Part shown: positions 4,937 through 5,873 of the stretch, in pieces | Numbering within the stretch: position 1 is the first letter of the stretch | Layout: every line of letters begins with the position of its first letter | The notes under the pieces: generated by a model | Databases searched by the model: none | Seen by the model: only the letters and a program-made list of their open reading frames with translations | What the model was told of the DNA's origin: nothing | Program-made: the position numbers and the translations under genes | Assembly (NCBI GenBank): GCA_946885925.1 | Contig: CAMPHP010000235.1 | Location: 1 to 5,873, forward strand | Length of the DNA stretch: 5,873 nucleotides | Source: an uncultured Litorilinea sp. | GTDB taxonomy: Bacteria; Chloroflexota; Anaerolineae; Caldilineales; Caldilineaceae | Direction: 5' to 3'

Positions 4937-5873
4937 ATGACGCAGGCGCTTTACCGTCGTTGGCGTAGTCAAAATTTTGACGAGGTTGTGGGCCAGGAGC
5001 ATATCACCCACACCCTGCGCAATGCTTTGCGTGAGGGGAGAGTGGCCCATGCCTATCTCTTCTCCGGCCCGCGCGGCACTGGCAAAACCAGTACGGCGCG
5101 CATTCTCGCCAAAGCCTTGAACTGCACGGCACCTGAAGCCGACCGCCCTTGTAACCAATGCGCCACCTGTGTTGCCATCAATGAAGGACGTATGCTCGAT
5201 CTGATTGAGATCGACGCTGCCAGCAACAACAGCGTGGATGATGTGCGCGAGTTGCGCGATAAGGTGGGCTTTCGCCCCTCTGAAGGACGCTTTAAAGTCT
5301 ATATCATTGACGAAGTGCACATGCTTAGTGGCGCTGCTTTCAATGCGCTGCTCAAGACATTGGAGGAGCCACCGCCGCATGTGCGTTTTATTTTAGCAAC
5401 GACCGAACCCCACAAAATTCCAGCTACCGTATTAAGCCGCTGCCAACGTTTTGACTTCCGCCGCATCCCTGCCATCGAGATTTCGGGCCATCTGCGCCAT
5501 ATTGTGAGCGAAGAGGGATTCCAGGCCGAGGACGAGGCATTGATGGCAATTGCGCGCAGCGCGCAGGGTTGTATGCGCGATGCGGTAAGCCTCTTGGATC
5601 AGATGTTTAGCTTTGGTGATCAGACCGTCACGCTCTACCAGGTCCAGCAAGTGTTGGGCGCGGTAGGGGGGCAGATAGTCTATGAACTCGTAGATGCGCT
5701 GGCTGACAAGAACATTCCGCAAGGGCTGCGGCTTGTGCAGCAGTTGGTTTTGGATGGGGCCAGCCTTACAGAATTTTGTCACCAAGTAGTAGAGCATCTG
5801 CGCGGGGTAATGGTCTTGCAGATGGCCCAAGACCCGGATTTGTTGCATGAGCTACCCAGCGAAACGGTGCGGC
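4937..5873 (+). CDS. dnaX: DNA polymerase III subunit gamma/tau (partial, 3' end outside the window)
   Basis: The clamp-loader ATPase subunit of the replicative polymerase, which helps load the beta sliding clamp onto primed DNA. The first 312 codons are present without interruption. Visible in order are the N-terminal ALYRRWRSQNFDEVVGQEH (4-22), Walker A GPRGTGKTS (44-52), the zinc module C63, C72, C75 and C78, Walker B VYIIDEVHML (121-130), sensor 1 LATTEPHKIP (153-162), the arginine-finger motif SRCQRF (167-172) and sensor 2 GCMRDAVSLLDQ (211-222). Residues from about 230 belong to the third, oligomerising domain. All key ATPase residues are intact. The C-terminal tau region, and any slippery sequence that would make a separate gamma form, would lie beyond the window. 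It has its own promoter and diverges from the helical-repeat gene. A recR or YbaB-type gene often follows dnaX, but that cannot be checked here. Confidence 0.97.
   Translation, partial: MTQALYRRWRSQNFDEVVGQEHITHTLRNALREGRVAHAYLFSGPRGTGKTSTARILAKALNCTAPEADRPCNQCATCVAINEGRMLDLIEIDAASNNSVDDVRELRDKVGFRPSEGRFKVYIIDEVHMLSGAAFNALLKTLEEPPPHVRFILATTEPHKIPATVLSRCQRFDFRRIPAIEISGHLRHIVSEEGFQAEDEALMAIARSAQGCMRDAVSLLDQMFSFGDQTVTLYQVQQVLGAVGGQIVYELVDALADKNIPQGLRLVQQLVLDGASLTEFCHQVVEHLRGVMVLQMAQDPDLLHELPSETVR

Noticed and set aside
4922..5848. Two minus-strand open frames (4922-5380 and 5432-5848) opposite dnaX
   Set aside because: They lie wholly opposite dnaX, whose motifs are intact, and show no domain of their own.
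4937..5873. Programmed frameshift producing gamma and tau forms
   Set aside because: No A/T-rich slippery heptamer with a following hairpin was seen in the 312 codons present. The usual location is further downstream, outside the window.

Overview
The window is a 5.9 kb piece of ordinary, moderately GC-rich bacterial chromosome. It holds five protein genes, the last of which runs off the right edge. I see no rRNA, tRNA, CRISPR array, insertion sequence or phage gene. The gene content best fits a Chloroflexota (Chloroflexi) bacterium. Three points support this: a lipoprotein joining a bacterial SH3 domain with a vicinal Cys-Cys pair to a DUF3048 domain; a DUF971 protein of the CPCxxC type; and an unplaced HEAT-like protein next to dnaX. 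This assignment is inference from protein style, not from a marker gene.

Left part (1-1335). The first 118 bases have no gene but are rich in inverted repeats, including a 10-bp hairpin and a potential perfect three-way junction that pairs better as plus-strand RNA. Then come two minus-strand genes: a slipin (stomatin/SPFH membrane protein, 529-1335) and, 35 bases downstream of it, a DUF971 zinc-binding protein (119-493). They look like one transcription unit driven by a strong sigma70-type promoter at 1400-1428.

Centre (1336-3265). A 283-base divergent control region carries back-to-back promoters for the slipin operon and for a plus-strand lipoprotein gene (1619-3229). A 6-bp inverted repeat lies between the two -35 boxes and could be a shared operator. 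The lipoprotein is predicted to be exported and anchored outside the membrane. Its gene ends convergently with the next one, across a 36-base gap holding a GC hairpin followed by a T-rich stretch.

Right part (3266-5873). A 508-aa minus-strand gene encodes a helical-repeat protein with a middle alpha/beta region I cannot assign to a family. It diverges from dnaX (4937 to the end), which encodes the DNA polymerase III gamma/tau subunit and has an extended -10 promoter and a clear Shine-Dalgarno. Only the first 312 codons of dnaX are present.

No pathway links all five genes. Slipin and the lipoprotein are both envelope proteins transcribed from a shared intergenic region. DUF971 is more likely connected with zinc or iron-sulfur chemistry, and dnaX with replication. 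The less explained elements are the folded leader at the left edge, the orphan helical-repeat protein, and a CTATCAT heptamer found in three intergenic gaps.
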